A stretch of 64,000 nucleotides of DNA, taken from the NCBI GenBank assembly GCA_948470475.1, contig OX419345.1:6185590-6249589 (forward strand). The letters run 5' to 3'. This stretch comes from Galaxea fascicularis. Taxonomy: Eukaryota > Cnidaria > Anthozoa > Scleractinia > Euphylliidae. Position numbers and translations under genes: made by a program. Under the pieces are notes generated by a model that ran no database searches, was not told the origin of the DNA, and saw nothing but the letters and a program-made list of their open reading frames with translations. Shown piece by piece: positions 1 through 15,300 of the stretch. Position 1 is the first letter of the stretch; each line of letters starts with the position of its first letter.

Positions 1-377
1 GTTCATAACCTTGTGGGACGTTAAAGAACCCACACACTAATCGGAAAGAGTAGGGCATGGAGTTCCCGGTGTGCTGGTCTGGTCTTTGTGCTATTTCGTG
101 ATTTCATGGGTTGGGTGGGTTGGATGATGTAAACCGCATTTGAATATATATAAAATAGAAAATGCGGTATATAAATCCCATTACCATTACCATAAGGTGG
201 TGAGGACAGGGGGCTATTATAATGAAACCGGACGATCATGTGGGTTGCCTGAGGCGGATCCCTGTGGCTTACAGCAGGGATACGAGGTTGTATGGGGAAT
301 CCCAACTGGAGGTGGCCGGAGTCTTCGTTTTCAAAATAGATTTTTTTTATACTTAAACTGATGGTGGTGTTATTTAC
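1..377. other. Intronic sequence of the ULK-like gene at the window edge
   Basis: The last visible ULK exon ends at 378 with a donor GTAAATAAC read on the minus strand, so this stretch is intron. No frame here matches the remaining ULK C-terminus, so the next exon must lie outside the window. No other gene is seen. Confidence 0.6.
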
Positions 378-3300
378 CTCTTTCGAATTTCCAAACAACT
401 CATCCAGGGCAGCATTCTGACACTGAAAAGAGGATAAAAGGATAATTTGCATATTATTCCTACCTTCCATCATCTCATTTTGGGGACTCTGGAATTGTTC
501 CTTAAAACCCGCAGCTCCTAAATTTTTGTAAATCTGACATCTGAAATTTTCACGACACTTTGCGCGAAAGAATGAAGAGTTGACTTGAGGTCGGCCTTCC
601 GAGACTCTGGGGGCTAGCGTGTATTTCTCGAAACCCTCGAAAGCAGGGTTTCCAAAAAGCGCCGGCGACCGGCAACGATTTGCCGGTAAAAAGAGAAAAT
701 GTAGTGGGGGAGGGGGGGGGGATGTTGTTACACCCTCAGTGCAGTCTACTTTCCTAGATTTTCCTTCTACTTAAAATCTTTTTTACAACCCTGGACCAGA
801 GTCTTGGGAGAGATTTTCTACGCAAAATCAGTAGTGATCCGGCCCGTGACCAACGAGAAATCTGGTATCAAGAGTTTGCTTAGCCTTGCAAAAAGAAACG
901 TCTTTTATGGTCTTTTGTTTTACCCGGATCGAAGTGGAAACGGCGCTTTCTTTGACAGGAAAAGGTTGGCCTGCTTCATACGTTAATGTAACTGTAAAAT
1001 AGTTACCTGTTCCATAGCGTAATGATACATCAGCCGGTCTGCACTGACCTGCGAAGATACATGGATGTTATTCAATTATTTAATTCAATTAGCTTTAATA
1101 TTCGAATATGTTGTCTTCAACTTCCGAGAGTGCGTTTTAATGAAAATCGGCCAAAAAAATTTGTACAGCACGTATTCCTTAACAAGAATTCATAAATTGG
1201 ATACCTTCCTCGTAATTTAGCAAACGAACTGTCGAGGCATTAAAAAGTGATTTGAAGTCCTATTTGCCTGTCAGTGGCAAAAACCTAATACTGTGCCATT
1301 TAAATCACAAAACAACAACAACAACAACAAAAACAGGTTAAGTCAAATTGAAACTCACCGTCATGGCTTTACCATCGAGAGTCTGTATCCGTGGTTCAAC
1401 GAGCTGCTTCAATTCTGACGCTTTCTCGAGACACTGGTGATAGCGACCGTTCAAGTCATTCAGGACTAGACATAAATGAAAAAAGATAAACCATTCAGTG
1501 TCGTAAACTACGACCAAAGCAGTTTATACTCTGTCCAACCATAGACTCTACAACACAATCAGCCAATCAGAATTTGAAGCACTTAGGAACTGTTTATTTT
1601 TATGGGGTGGGGTAGGGACCCCCCTCCCCCCCCAGCCTTTTTTCTTTTTGGCATGCCCCCCTTTCCTCCAATTTCTCCAGTCCCTCCCCAATCCCATAAA
1701 AAGAAATGAGCGGTCCCTTACATGGAGCCCGCGCTTTTGCGCGGGAAATTGAGTAGGAGCAAATCACCACTGGTTTGGGTTTTGCTTCTCATTGGTTGTG
1801 AAAGTGGCGCAAGTTCTGCCAGCCAATCACAGAGCGAGGTAACACAAAACGAAGCTCAAAACTCTTCACACTTGATCAAAAACCATTCTACAAAGAACAG
1901 CATTTGATCTACTACGGAATAATCTGTTGCGATTGAAAATGTTTGCAGGTATGTTGGCCACCTTGTGACAATATTTAGGGGGAAATTAGGGATTTTTCCC
2001 CTGAGAGGTAGGGATTTTTAGGGATAAATGGTTAAAAAGTAGGGCTATTTTAGGGCTTTTATTTAGGAAAGAATGAAGAATTCAACTTACTTTATCTAAA
2101 CAGAAAGATACTTACTCAAATGAAATACTGGTTTATAGCATTAATGACTTAGACAGGAAAGGGATCATGCACTTCGCGTCTTGAAAATGCTTAGCATGGA
2201 TCCTCCCATGCTTCATAATTCCACACCGGACAACCCCAGCACAAAGAAACTTGCAGTTTCACCAGGTAGGGCAAATGTAGAGCCCACGCCAAGCATTTTC
2301 AATGACATCAGTCGTGCTCAACCATCATAGAAAGGAAAAAAGTAGGGATTTTTTGGGGAAAATTGAAAAAAAGCTGAAAAAGTAGGGTTTTTTAGGGCAA
2401 GTGAAAATATTTAGGGATTCTTAGGAATTTTAGGGCCACCAACATGCCTGTGTTTGTAATGAAAATTTAAGAACTGCCAAGGCCAGCAAACCGGATATAC
2501 GACCTACGCCAGACTGTAGTTCGTATTTGGTTTTAAATTTACCATTCTTGACGGCATTTGACGGCTTTAAGTGTCCAATCCTGATTTCTCCTTGTGCAAA
2601 GAGAAGAGAGAGATTAAGAGCACGGAGAGCTTTCACGAACAGTACCAACTGCTCCATTTTCCTGCAAAGTCGATATTCATTAGTTAATAAAACGACAAAC
2701 CGATTCTTACGCTAACGACCCCTCCCAGTATCAAATATCATAAAAACTGTCGACCTTGGGAATTATTATATCGCTAACGTACATTACACTCTTTCTGACG
2801 AACTAGGCGTTGGATTTTAAATCATGCGAGAGTATCACGTCACGGCAAAATCTTCTATATTCACGGGAAAGACTCAACAAATAGGCCATATTCGTATTCT
2901 CGGTATTGAACTGGATCTAGCATGAAGTGGAGGCTCTTGCGGGGGAATACTTTTACATATGAAAAGATTCCCCCGCAAGAGCCTCCACTTCATGCTAGAT
3001 CCAGTTCAATACCGAGAATACGAATATGGCCTATTCTCTGGATGTCTCAAAATATAGTTGTCCCCATATCATAGCGTTAGACGTTCTGAAAGAAGGCCTC
3101 ATTGATGTTAGGTGGTACATGTTTACAAAGAGGAACGTCTGCAGTTAATCACCTTAACTCGTCACTCTTCAATCCAATCTGATCACCAAGGAAGCTTTCA
3201 TTCTGTAAGTGGTTAAACGAGAAAACTATTAACTGTGTAAGTGTTAAAATATGAAGGTTTCGAGAGCTTCACACAATCCAGAGTAATAGATTTTCCCAAA

Positions 3301-6300
3301 GCTATACCTGGCCTTCTTTTTGTCTTATATGAGCGGCCGGGGTATATCCTCGAAAGAAAGCGAGAAAAATTGAGAGACGTGCTGTTACGCACTAAACTAA
3401 AGCGCTCTTTTCATCTGTCAGAATTGGCCCGCCAGACCAACCACTTCATGAATGTTCATGCACTAATTTGGAGTACTGATTATTCGGTAGGTTCTTTAAA
3501 TTCCTTTCAAAATAGTGCATTCCACTTTCCAAAAAGCCCTTGACACGAACTAGCCCTTCACACAATTCATTCCTTTCAGAAACCGGCAGTCTGAGCATAT
3601 GGAAATCGGCTGAAGAAAATAGGTCGTCGTGTTTTTGACCAATGGCAAACCATGGCTGTACAAACCTGTCTGATTGCAATAGATTCAGCAAGGACTGTAA
3701 AAGGAGTGCCCCTGGCGCTGACCACTTCCAGAATGGCGTCTACTAAAGACACGACATAATTGAGTTTCCGAACCCCTTCGGTATGCTCTGTCTGCAGTTC
3801 ACAAAGGAAAACATATAAAACAGTTATTTTTCCGGAATTCCCAACTTAGTAAAAGTTACAACGAAGGAAACTCTCCATTCTGTCGTTTTTCAACATTGGC
3901 GGTCGTCAAATTCCTAATAAAATCATATACTTGCAGATTGTCGAGACTGTTTCACAATTAAATCGCGAAAATTCTATCTCGTTTGCTTATTTGAGGGTAA
4001 CAGTCTCGCGGACTACTTCTTCATAAAAAGTCTAGAGACTAACCCGAAAACCTTGACACGGTTCATTTTGGTTCTAGGCTTTTCCTTCATTTATCGTTAT
4101 ATATTTTTAAAATATACTAAAAGATTAAACACAAATTCAGCAAAACATATGTATATTATCTGTAACATGAATTGTCCCCTTCAAGTGGATACATTGATTC
4201 GAGAAAACAGCGCTAAGAAAAACGACAAAACGGCCAAAACGTAAAACCGCCATTTCTCCGCCAATATTTAGCCTTTTACAATTTTTTTTTAACATTAAAG
4301 ATCACATTTTCAACAATTACTTTAACCCCAAAATCCAAATTTGAAGAAAATTGCCCCCGTGAAGGTATACGGTAACCTTAAGCCCTTGGCCTTACTGTTG
4401 CAATAGGTACAAAATGGAATAAGAAAAATAAATAAATAAATAAATAATAAACTTTCAAGGACATCATGCAATTATACAAGCCAACTCGATCGTTTTACAA
4501 ATTCCTGTCAAAGAAAACAAAACCCGAAGCTTTGCTCTTCAAGGTTAACTTGAGTAAGCTGAAAGTCTGAAGTGCTTTTTTCTTACATCTAACAGGGTGT
4601 CTTCAGGCAGTTCAGGGGCGATCAGAGCGATGGGGCCTTCCATGTCAGGCGACGAGACTTCTGTTTCCTTGGCAACCACTATCTGTTTAGAGCTCTTGGG
4701 AGAGGAACTCTCTCCAAAGCCCCAAGTCACTTTAGTTCCTGTTAGTAGCAATTCAAAGCACAGTCAGAGAAATTTAAGCGTTTAAATTTAAACGTTCGCA
4801 GTGGCTCGAGATAACTGATTCTAGAAACAGGGGTCCGTTTCTCTAAGGTCCCGGAAACTTTTCGGGTCCGAAAAGTCACTTGAAAAACTGCGATCCGCTT
4901 ACTCTAAAAACCTGGCCTTTTACTATTATTTCAAGACACAAAAGGGCAAATTTCATTCCTGGAAACGTCTTGGTTGTTTTGAGATACATTGGAAATTAAA
5001 GCATCCGAAAAAGATCCGAAGAATTTTGGAGGTTTCAAGAAACGCGCGCCTGGTCACATTGGAAGTTTACGGGTTTCAATGCCTGTCTGTTGATCAACTT
5101 CTCCCAAAGCCCGCTTTCTAGTGGGTGGAAAACACACCGACAAGGATAGGAAATAGCGTCAGTTGCATGCCAGTGTGGATACGGAACGAAAACACATGAT
5201 CTTTACTAGTCACGCAATGTCCTCTCGTGGTACACCATGGAATAGTGAGATGACGTTAGGGATTTTCACTGTCATAACATGAACCATGCACGAAATCTCG
5301 TTGTCATACCTTGATTCACAACCGCAGGTTTCTCTCCAATACTCATTTTCTTGGTTTGCGCGTTTTGTCCAGGAGAACTGAATATGCCAACAGTGTCGTT
5401 GTCCAAGGGCGAAGAAGAACCAACAGTGAAAAGGCCCTTCAACGGCTTCATCTCCTTGTCTGGGTCCAAAGCGGATTCGTTGCTATGAGATGTCTTGGTT
5501 GGAGACCCAGGTATCGTAGGCAAAGAAGAGGGAGAAGGAGGTGGACTCTTTCCCCTAAGGGGGATAGACCCTCCCCCGGAATGACGGCGGTACATGGGAG
5601 CTGCACTCCCCGCCCCAAGTTGAAATGCTGCAGAACTTAACAAAGGTCCTCCTTTTCTTGGAAGACCCATGGCCAAAATGGCTGGGCAGCTGTGTACACG
5701 AATCATCTGTTTGTCCTCTGCGCCAGGTTCGGAGAGGTCTGTTATGGGAACACCCATACCTGCATTTGATTGGTAAGCCAGAGCCGTCAGGATTGGAGAA
5801 GTGTCCTTGGTGACTAAATGTTCGATATTCGACAGTGCCCTTCGAATGGTCCCAGGATGTGCAAGCCCCTTGTTCATGTTGGTGCTCGAAAATCCTGAAA
5901 ATGCTTGCTGGTTCAAACCAGCTGGTACATTTGACGCTTGAGCTTGCTCATTCATCGTTTGAACAGCTGCTGTGAGAGGTGTGGCGCTAAATTGCGACCC
6001 TTCTTTATTTGGCAAGGGGCTATTTTCTCGGTTGAAACTTTTCACTGAAGCGGAACCACTTGTTGGGCTCTTGCCGACAGACAGCCTGGGAGCACTATTC
6101 TGCTGTTGTCTAGTGGTAGCACCTACCGACAAAGCATGCTTTGCAGGTGAAGGGGTTTTCCTCACAGGCACCTGCCGATTTCCCAGACCCCCACACATAG
6201 TGCTTGATCTTGGTATCGGCACAGGTGAGGTAGATGGCAGACAGGAGTGAGGGCCTGGAGAGGAACTTCTACGTCTTCTGACCGGCATTTCAATCGGTAA

Positions 6301-9300
6301 TGACTCAGCTGATGATGGTGGGGACATTGGGCTGTGCAATGCTGCTGGCCGCATGCATGACGAGGCAGGTGATGTTGGTGATGTTGAATAAGGGGACCCC
6401 ACTGTAAAAGTGGCCCTTTTGGGGGTGCGAGATATTGGAGGAGATGGGGTGTGAGGCACTCTGCTGTTCCTTGGAGGCGAATGACTATAAAGAGTAACAA
6501 AAAACAGTCTTAGTTTTCTATTTTAAACAAGTGAAGAAGTGTATGTTCAGATATTACAGCATATTGTAAAAAAAGAAATCTAAGGACTGGACTTGTTAAA
6601 GTGCCTGTGAAAATGATGACACTAATAAAGCAATGACGATGACACTATGATACTGTTGACGAGATTGTAGTACCACCTACTTCAGGAAGTGAAAACAACC
6701 ACAACAATCCATTTGCGACAGTAATGATAGTGACTGATGACAATGACAATGATAATGATGATGATGATGATGATGATGACAATTATAGTCACTAATGATG
6801 CTGACGATGACGGCAACGGTGATGGTGGTGTTCATGATAATGACAATGACAATGTTTGTGACAAATCACAATGCCACGTCGGTAAAACAAAGAACATTAC
6901 ACAAAAACAAACAAAAGGGAAACACAAACCAACCTGTAGAAAGGAAAAAGGGGATCTGAGGGGTTCCTCTGTTGCTGACATCCTAAAACCAAAGTTTTAA
7001 TTTTTTTGTTAGCAACAGAAATCACCTTTGATTGTGCCTCCATTATAACAAACACTGACCACTAAAGGCTACTGAGGCTACTACTAAGGCAGGTGGTACT
7101 ACTTTCCTCTGGAGTTGTTCAATCAGTATTCATGGATCAGATCAGTTTTAATTGCAGCTGTTACACCATAAGTCAGGCAGCAATCCACACAAATATCAAC
7201 CACACATTACAGCAAGGAATACTTGGCATGTTAGTAAAAATTGCCACTGGCATCAAGAACAACTGACAGACTTACTAGTCTCTGGGTTGGAGGGAACAAG
7301 AACAAACCCCTAAGAGAAAAACAGTAAAAAAATCAGTAACAGGGTCCCCAATGACTGGCTACAAACAATGCCATTATTACATAATCGTATAGTATATGTA
7401 TTACTGCAGCATGTATTTCTTGTCTTGCATTTAAAATGTACTGTATGCTATTTTGGGATGAGGTCCAAACTGGATCAGAGTGCATTCAACATTGGCTACC
7501 TGCACACAACAGATGCAATGAAAATGCACTGTACACGTAAGGTCTTGCTGCCAGAAGAACCTACGAAACCGTCTCCAGCTTTTCTGCAATAAAACTTGCT
7601 TTGTTATCAATGTGTTGAATAATATTACAATGATCCTGTCTTGTGCAATACTCCATGGAGTTTCACATGATAACAAATATTGTTAGGAATTGTGTAACAG
7701 CATGCAAGTGTGTTCAACTCAGTTCACAAATTCCTAGTATTTTTCATCAGGTCCTGTATATCTTAACAGTCACATGTTTTAAGAACAAACCTCAGGGGCT
7801 AATTCATCATCCTGAGTTGAGCCTGGTGTGTAGACACGGGGAGAACCATGCTGTGGACTAGGGCCTGAAAAAAGTTCAGCCTCTCATAAATCACAAATCC
7901 AGAGATAGACCCTATAACTCTATACTACTCTACTACGGTACAAATATATACGAGAGAGGAAAACTTAGCCTCAAAAGGCATCTTAACGGGGTAGATACAC
8001 CCAACAAGCACCTGCATGGGCACAAAAAGATATGGTGAGCAGTGCTGTTTTGAAGCAGCCTGTTCCAGGCAAATGATAAGTGATGATCATTGAGGGTCCC
8101 TGGAGACACAGTATATCAAATAAATACACAAAATTATTTTCATTTAAAATACGTAAGTTACACGTGTACAGTTGCACTGCAATCCCAAAGATGAATCCAA
8201 ATATAAATTTAAGTCAGTCAATCAATATTATGTGGCTGTAAATCACATGTGCAGGGCTCGAAATTGCGACCAGCTGGTCGCCAATGCGAGTGAAAATTGA
8301 GTGTTGGCGACCAGAATTTTAAGGCGAGTCGACTGAATTTTTGCACTTGGCGACCAGTTTTTTATTGATAGTCGCCAAAACGCGACTGGGAATTTTTTTA
8401 AATTTCGAGCCCTGATGTGTCTCCAAAAGTAACATAATAACGTTCTTCAGGACAAAGCGAGGATTGGTGTAGATTGTAAAAATATTAATTAGTGTTGTAA
8501 GTAGTTTATTCATAGAAAATTGCCTAAGCAAAAAATTAATAAATCTTGAATGAAGTTTACTGGATTAAAAAAGATTCTTTAAAATGCGATTTCTGCAGCT
8601 ACATAATTATGTACATTATACCAATCCAACTCAATTCAAATGATTCATGATGCAAACACTCAAACTAACAGCAAGTAGAAAAGTCAGTATTACCAACCTC
8701 AAATTATCATTACTTGATTTATAGTAATTACATTCACAGCTTTTTGTCTCAGTAAAACTTGTATGCTCAGAAATGGGAAGGCTTAAAAAAGAATTGTTGC
8801 TTTAATTTTCACTTACAGCCTGGAAAGTGAAATAATTCTTTTACTTTTGAAAACAGTCAAAGGCTAAAAAAGATTTAAATTTAATGACTTACTGTTTCCA
8901 GATGAGCTGATGTTCATGACAGTGGGTGGGTCTTGAGGAGATAACTTTGTGAGGTCACGGGGTGGCGTCATGTGAGATAGAAGATCATCTCTAATGTCAC
9001 CCAAAGCCTCCGCACCAAAGTTCTAAAGGTGAAAAAAAGGGAAAATAAATTTTATTTTAATAGGGTGAAATCAAGGTGAGAAACCAAGATTACCAACTAC
9101 ACAAACATTTTGGAACTACTGTACATATACATATTTATTGAAATAGATCTGACTTGTTTAATTTGATTAGTTTGCTTCTTGCAAACTGAAGTGGTCCCAT
9201 GAGATCCAGGATTCTCAGTTGAACCCATAACCTGCAACACCTGTCGGGGGTATTATTACCAGCGTAAAAGCACTTCAATCAGTAGAAGGTTTTGCAGAAT

Positions 9301-12300
9301 ACCCAGAACAGATTTGACTAGATGAGCCAGATTAAAAGTCTGATCAAATGTTGCTCCCACTCTCCCAGTTTTACACTGCTCTCCTCATGTAAGACCTCCC
9401 AAAGTATAACGACACACTGTTAGTGTAACCCATCCTGCAGGTTTCAACCACATACTTCAATGTTATGGCTGAAAATAGCACAGAAATGGCTGTCCAAAAT
9501 TACACTGAGAACCCTGAGATCTTTGTTAAGTGTAGCACACCATCATATTTTTTTTAGGTATGTACAATACATGCAATCAGTGACGAAGAGCTGGAAAACT
9601 GCTTAGCATTTACCTGAACCTTAGAACAAGATCTCCTTGTTTGAACACACAATCAGTTTTTGCACTGTAGGCAGGGAATTATTTGTCCTGGAGGGGGTAT
9701 TACTCTAGATATTTTGGTTAATTGCCACCTAAGTACTTGCATGGCATTTTTTTCTTACCTGTTTTCAGACCTTGGCCTTGATAGTGTTTTTTACGAGTGC
9801 GGAGACTGGTAGACCAGTCCCTTACCACCCACAACCTTAAGGGCACACTTACCGGTGAATAAGACGGAGACCTTGTCATATGGGGGCTGCTAGAATGCTT
9901 CCGCTGATGGTAAGGTACAGCTACTGGAGTGGCTATAAAGTAATTAAAAATACTGTGTAATAACAACTATTATTATATCTCTCAGTTAGTACGCGCACTG
10001 TCATTGGTCAATTTACCGGGCCATATTCTACTGTACGGCCTGCTAATTTTGAAAAATTTTTTTCCACACACCTGATTAACCTCAGAGGTATAATAAATAT
10101 CTCACTAACCTCGTTTTCTCAGTCCGTACTGTAAGTTACAGATCCTCATTTTTCCCCTTTGATTTATGGCCCTCGCGCTTTGCACTTGGGCCATAAGTGA
10201 ACAGGAAAAAACTCAGTCTGTAACTTTTAATACAAACCTTGAACTCGGTTAGTAAGAGGTATATAACCACCCTGCAGCTACTTGGTTGGAAAAACAGCTA
10301 ATGCACTATATATAGCTGTCCCACAACAGCTGGAATTCCTAGCTATTCTTCGTGTATCCCTGCCTACACAACATAAATGACACCTTTGAATGTAAATGTA
10401 ACTTACATGTACTACGAGGGACTCTGCCAGTCAAGAAGGGATGAGTAAAGAATTCACCTGTAAAAGAAATATCAAACTGTTTGCTCAAAAAATGTTTGAG
10501 TTTCAGTGCCAGAAAGACATTGACTACAGAATCAGCCATTAACATGTAACCTGTATTCAGTGAAGATTGGCCTATAGATTGTCAGTAGCTTTCATATACC
10601 ACTGAACGGTACATGGACAAATGAATGGATAAATGATTATACAAAGGGCGGTAAGGACACTTTGACAAGTAATCCAGTAGCTCTTCCAGACCTCTATTTT
10701 CATTGGTCCCAAGGCTGTGCTCTAAGAAAAGTAGTTGGGCACCCAATATCTGAACCCTTGAAATCCTGGCAGGGTTCAAAATAGCAGCCGGCACTTTGGT
10801 CACACTTGCCAGCGATTTTTCACGGAATCAATAGAAACTTACATCTATTGATCGGCGAAAAAATCAGCCTTGGGAAAAAAGTCTATAAATTCAGGCTAAA
10901 AGCTCTGATTTTATTTTGACATCATGAGTAAAATACTTGAGAGTACAACAAGAAACAATGTATAAAACATTAACTATTAACACACAGAGGACATCAAAAC
11001 ATGGTATGCAGTCATGCTACATCTATGCGCCTGCAGCTCGTAGCATACGTCTTTGTTGTTACCATATTTTAACATCATCTGTGCATTAGGGCATGCTCAC
11101 ACTGCCAAATGGAATCTTTTTGTTACATAAAATCAATAAAACAATGAAAAATCATTACCAAAGTCAAGCCTGTCTTTTGGGTTCCTCCTCAACAGTCCAA
11201 TCAAAAGATCTTTCAAGTTTTTAGATGTACCAGCTGGAATACTGTTTTTTGTTTTGTAGGAAAAAAGAAAATAAGTTAACATAATGTTAATATATATACT
11301 ATGTGTACAGTACATTATAGCAACAAAATTGATGGGATTAAAGATATAAAACACCAGTTAGAAATAAAAAATGTATAGCATGGAAAACAAACCTTATTCG
11401 TTTGTTATGTGTATGCAATAAGCTTATTGATATGAGGTTAACTCTGCTAGAACATTATTTTTAACATGTTTTAGTGCACCTATCAATGTTAAGCTGCAGG
11501 GGGGTGGAGGGGGGGTGGGACGGGTGGGCATAGGTGGGGGATTTAACCTCGCTTCATTTTTTCTGTTCAAATGCCCAACCCCAGGGATGTTATCATTGTT
11601 CAAAAGAGTACAAATTCCCCACTAACGTTTAAAGTCAAATGTCCCGACCCACAGGCCGCAATGATCAAAAGCCCCTGGCACGGGCAGACTTCTTACGTCA
11701 AATACCCTGCCTATGCCCGGCCTCCCCTACTGCGGATTAACATTGATAGGTGCATAAGTAGACTTGTAATTCTTCAGTGAAGTTGAAAACTCCCCAGAAG
11801 TACAAAACTGTACAACAACTGTACTAGCCTTTGCTAACTGCAGGCAGTGCATTAATCCCTGTAATAATATTTCATAATTCAATAAACTGTCTGTCTGTCT
11901 GTCTGTCTGTCTTTAAAGCCAACAATGTCAAATCTTGGTTCTTGACTTCTGATGCTCACACAAATTGGACATTAGGTTTCAATAAACAGCAAGATTAAGT
12001 CAACAATTACAGTGTAAGACTAAAGAGCACTGGCACAATGATGAACTTGATACTCGGCTGATTCCATGTATAGCAACCACAGAATTCTTAAATTTTGTCT
12101 GAGCCTCAAAGTCCACTGATGCATGGCTTGTGTAAATTTTTACATTCACATACAAGTAAATGATGAATGTATATTTTGCAAGTACACTGTATTATGCAAT
12201 TGTAGTTATTTTTTATATTTTTTCTTCAGTTAATAGATAAACTAAAGCTATTACATCACAGTCATGGTCACTCACTTGGGTGAAATTATTTTGCTCTTCT

Positions 12301-15300
12301 CATAAAACTTTTTCAGCTGCTGAGGGCTGTTTGCCTGAAAAAAGAGTACAAAGTCAGTTCAGCACTCTCATCCTGTTCAAGCAAACTATTGGGAATAAAA
12401 TGCTATGATTCAATTAACCCTGAAATTTAGAGTAGTGTACAGTTGAGGTAATAGGGGCCTTAAGATACAACCATGGCATCAAGGAAAATGTAACTGCAAA
12501 ATATAACTTTGCACAATTTAAGTCTTTCATGGTTTTTCCACCTTGTTAGACCGTTACAATAGTGAAGTACAGGTGTATTCAAAAAATAAATTGGTTCCAG
12601 CGGACTTAGAGTGAAAACAGAGAATAACAGATTCTCTGATACATGCACACATTGTCGTCACAACCACAAATTTGGTGATTTCACGTCGTTGTTAATAAAG
12701 AGTACTGCAAAAATAAGAACTACAACTTGTGCTACACATGCAGCATAATTATTTTGCTCTTTAAGCCAATCATATCCTGTTTTGTAACATTGCCATTGAT
12801 ATCACTGTTGTAGATCTTAAGGTCCCTAATCACTGTTGATGGGCATACCTGAAAAGGGGCCTTCCCTGTTAAGCACTGGTATACAATCGTCCCTACACTC
12901 CAAAGATCTGCTTTAGCATCGTATGCTTTGGACATTATCACTTCAGGAGCCTGAAAGCAAGATATACATTCATGTAATTTGTAATTTTGTCTTACTCTTG
13001 CAAGAAATTATCCATGAAGTACAACATGCCAAAAAATTTAACATTTAAAATTATTATTTTTACCATATACATCGGAGATCCACACAATGTTGCTGCCATC
13101 ATTTCACCAGGCAGGAACCTTGCAAAACCAAAGTCAGCTAAAACAGCAAAAGAAATTACAAATCAAATAAAAACAAGTTTTTTTTTTTAAGATTTAAGAA
13201 GTATATGCATCAAGAGGTTTCATCTGGAGTGAATACTTTGGTGAGGGTTATCACAAAGAATGATGATAAAAAAAAATTCTAAATTACTAATGGTAGTAAG
13301 AGGACTAGATGCAACTGAATATAAACCATCCACCGTGATCATGCAAAATAACCCGACTTCTTATTAATCCAGGACTTCCTGATTCGACTGTCGGGCTTGA
13401 ACTATTATTCTTTAAGTGCCCTGTTCCGAGATCAAGAGATGATTAACAAGGAGCAGAACTTACCAATCTTAACTTTGATCTGAGATGGCGAGGGCGTAGT
13501 TATTCCTGAGTGGTGCAGAAGCAGATTTTGCGGCTTCAGATCTCTGTGTACAACACCTTTGGACTGCAGAGTACACATGGCAGAGGCTGACAATGTAAAA
13601 CAAAACATTGCACATGTATCACCTTGATAGTTTGAGGGATGACCTTACAAGTAATTAAAAGCTTTGAACGTTTATTCAATTATTGAAAATTAATTATCAG
13701 AGGGCAGCTACTACACCATGCACCTAGCATGAATTTAAAATTTACCTTGACCATTCAGGTTTAAGATTGGAAAAAATGATGAATAAGATTATGCAATTAG
13801 GCAAAAATATGTTCAAGCCATGGCTAGTACTCTGGTCCCACAAACGAGGGGAGGGTGACCTAACAAGACTGATGGCTTTGCTTTGTTTTCATTTTACACA
13901 AAGGACTCAAATAATTATTCTTAGTTTATACAAAACAAAGAACGCTGCTTACAATAACAATTATTATGTTACTTAAATTACTGACAGTACTTGAAACACT
14001 ACGAACAACACAATACTTACAGACTTAATCGTTTGTAACCGGGTACCAGTGGTTTCATAACTTAAGTTCTAGTTCAGCTGATCTAAAAAACATGGCAACT
14101 TCACATTTTTTCACTGCAACAGCACTTAACAATTTTTAAATTACCTATCTGTCGTAAAAATATGTGGATTGTATCCTCACTAAGAGTCCCTTTTTCTGCA
14201 ACAAAAAAGGAGAAACTCCAAATCAAAAATTAATTTAAAAAATTTGATCTCAGTTATACCAATTTCAGGGTTTCACGGATTTCATTTTTAACCTGAGATG
14301 CAGTAATCACCTTTCTTGGAGAAAAGCTCACATTAGCCCCTGCATGGTGAAAGCATCAAATTACAGAATTAAACATCTATACTCCAAAGAGCTTACCCAC
14401 AAGGGACCTACCCCCTAAAAATCAAAATAAAACCAAATCAAATTGACAGATAACATTGTAACAAGAAGCCTACCACGAAGATAGTCTGCAAGATCCCCTC
14501 CATTGCAATACTGCAAAAAGAAGAAATGTGAGGACAATGTTAACAGAAAAAAAGAGGAACATTTCTATTAAAATTTCCTTAAATTCCTTTCATGAAATTT
14601 GACAATTATAGGATTTCTGTTGGCATTACATCAAAAGGGTTTACTTTGTCACCTGATCAGTGAATATACAAAGACAGATGAAAAGCATTTAGGAGCTGAG
14701 GGCTGGATTATTATTTCACCTGGAATAGAAGATCACTGAGCTGGGAGGCCGATAATCAAATAATAATAATAACTGATTAAAAAGAAGTTTTATTCTGCAT
14801 CTGATTATCTGCATCCATGATTTGAGCAAGCAATGGGATGGTATGGATCTTTCCTTAGTACAATAATACATAATGTTAATATTATCCACAACTACGTGTA
14901 TAATAACAGACTTTATCTAGTAAAAGGACATTGCAAAAGAGTGGATTCATCTGCATCAACTGGCAACAGTTAACACACAAGAAACCATCATTCTGCTTGG
15001 GAGTCACAAACATAACTTTGAATTCATTAGAAACACAAAAATATGTTATTAGATGTGCAACCTAGACCATAAAAAAACACTACCAGCACAGTATAATTAA
15101 TAAATTAAATACAAACCTCCATAACAAGAAATACACTGTTGGAGGTTTCCTAAAGATTGCAGAAAACAAAACAGTCAAATTAGCATTTCTATGTAAACAT
15201 GCAAATAAGCCTCTCATGAAACTGAGATAACACTTTATAGCAGTGTTCCAAGATACTCCACACTACTTCTCAACTCTGCTTCAATCCCAGCCTCTCTAGA

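Noticed and set aside
2880..3035. Canonical microRNA precursor
   Set aside because: The stem is perfect and longer than typical animal pre-miRNAs, and it looks like a foldback repeat; expression data would be needed.
6737..7000. Met/Asp-rich 87-aa frame
   Set aside because: Produced by a (GAT)n microsatellite in a ULK intron.
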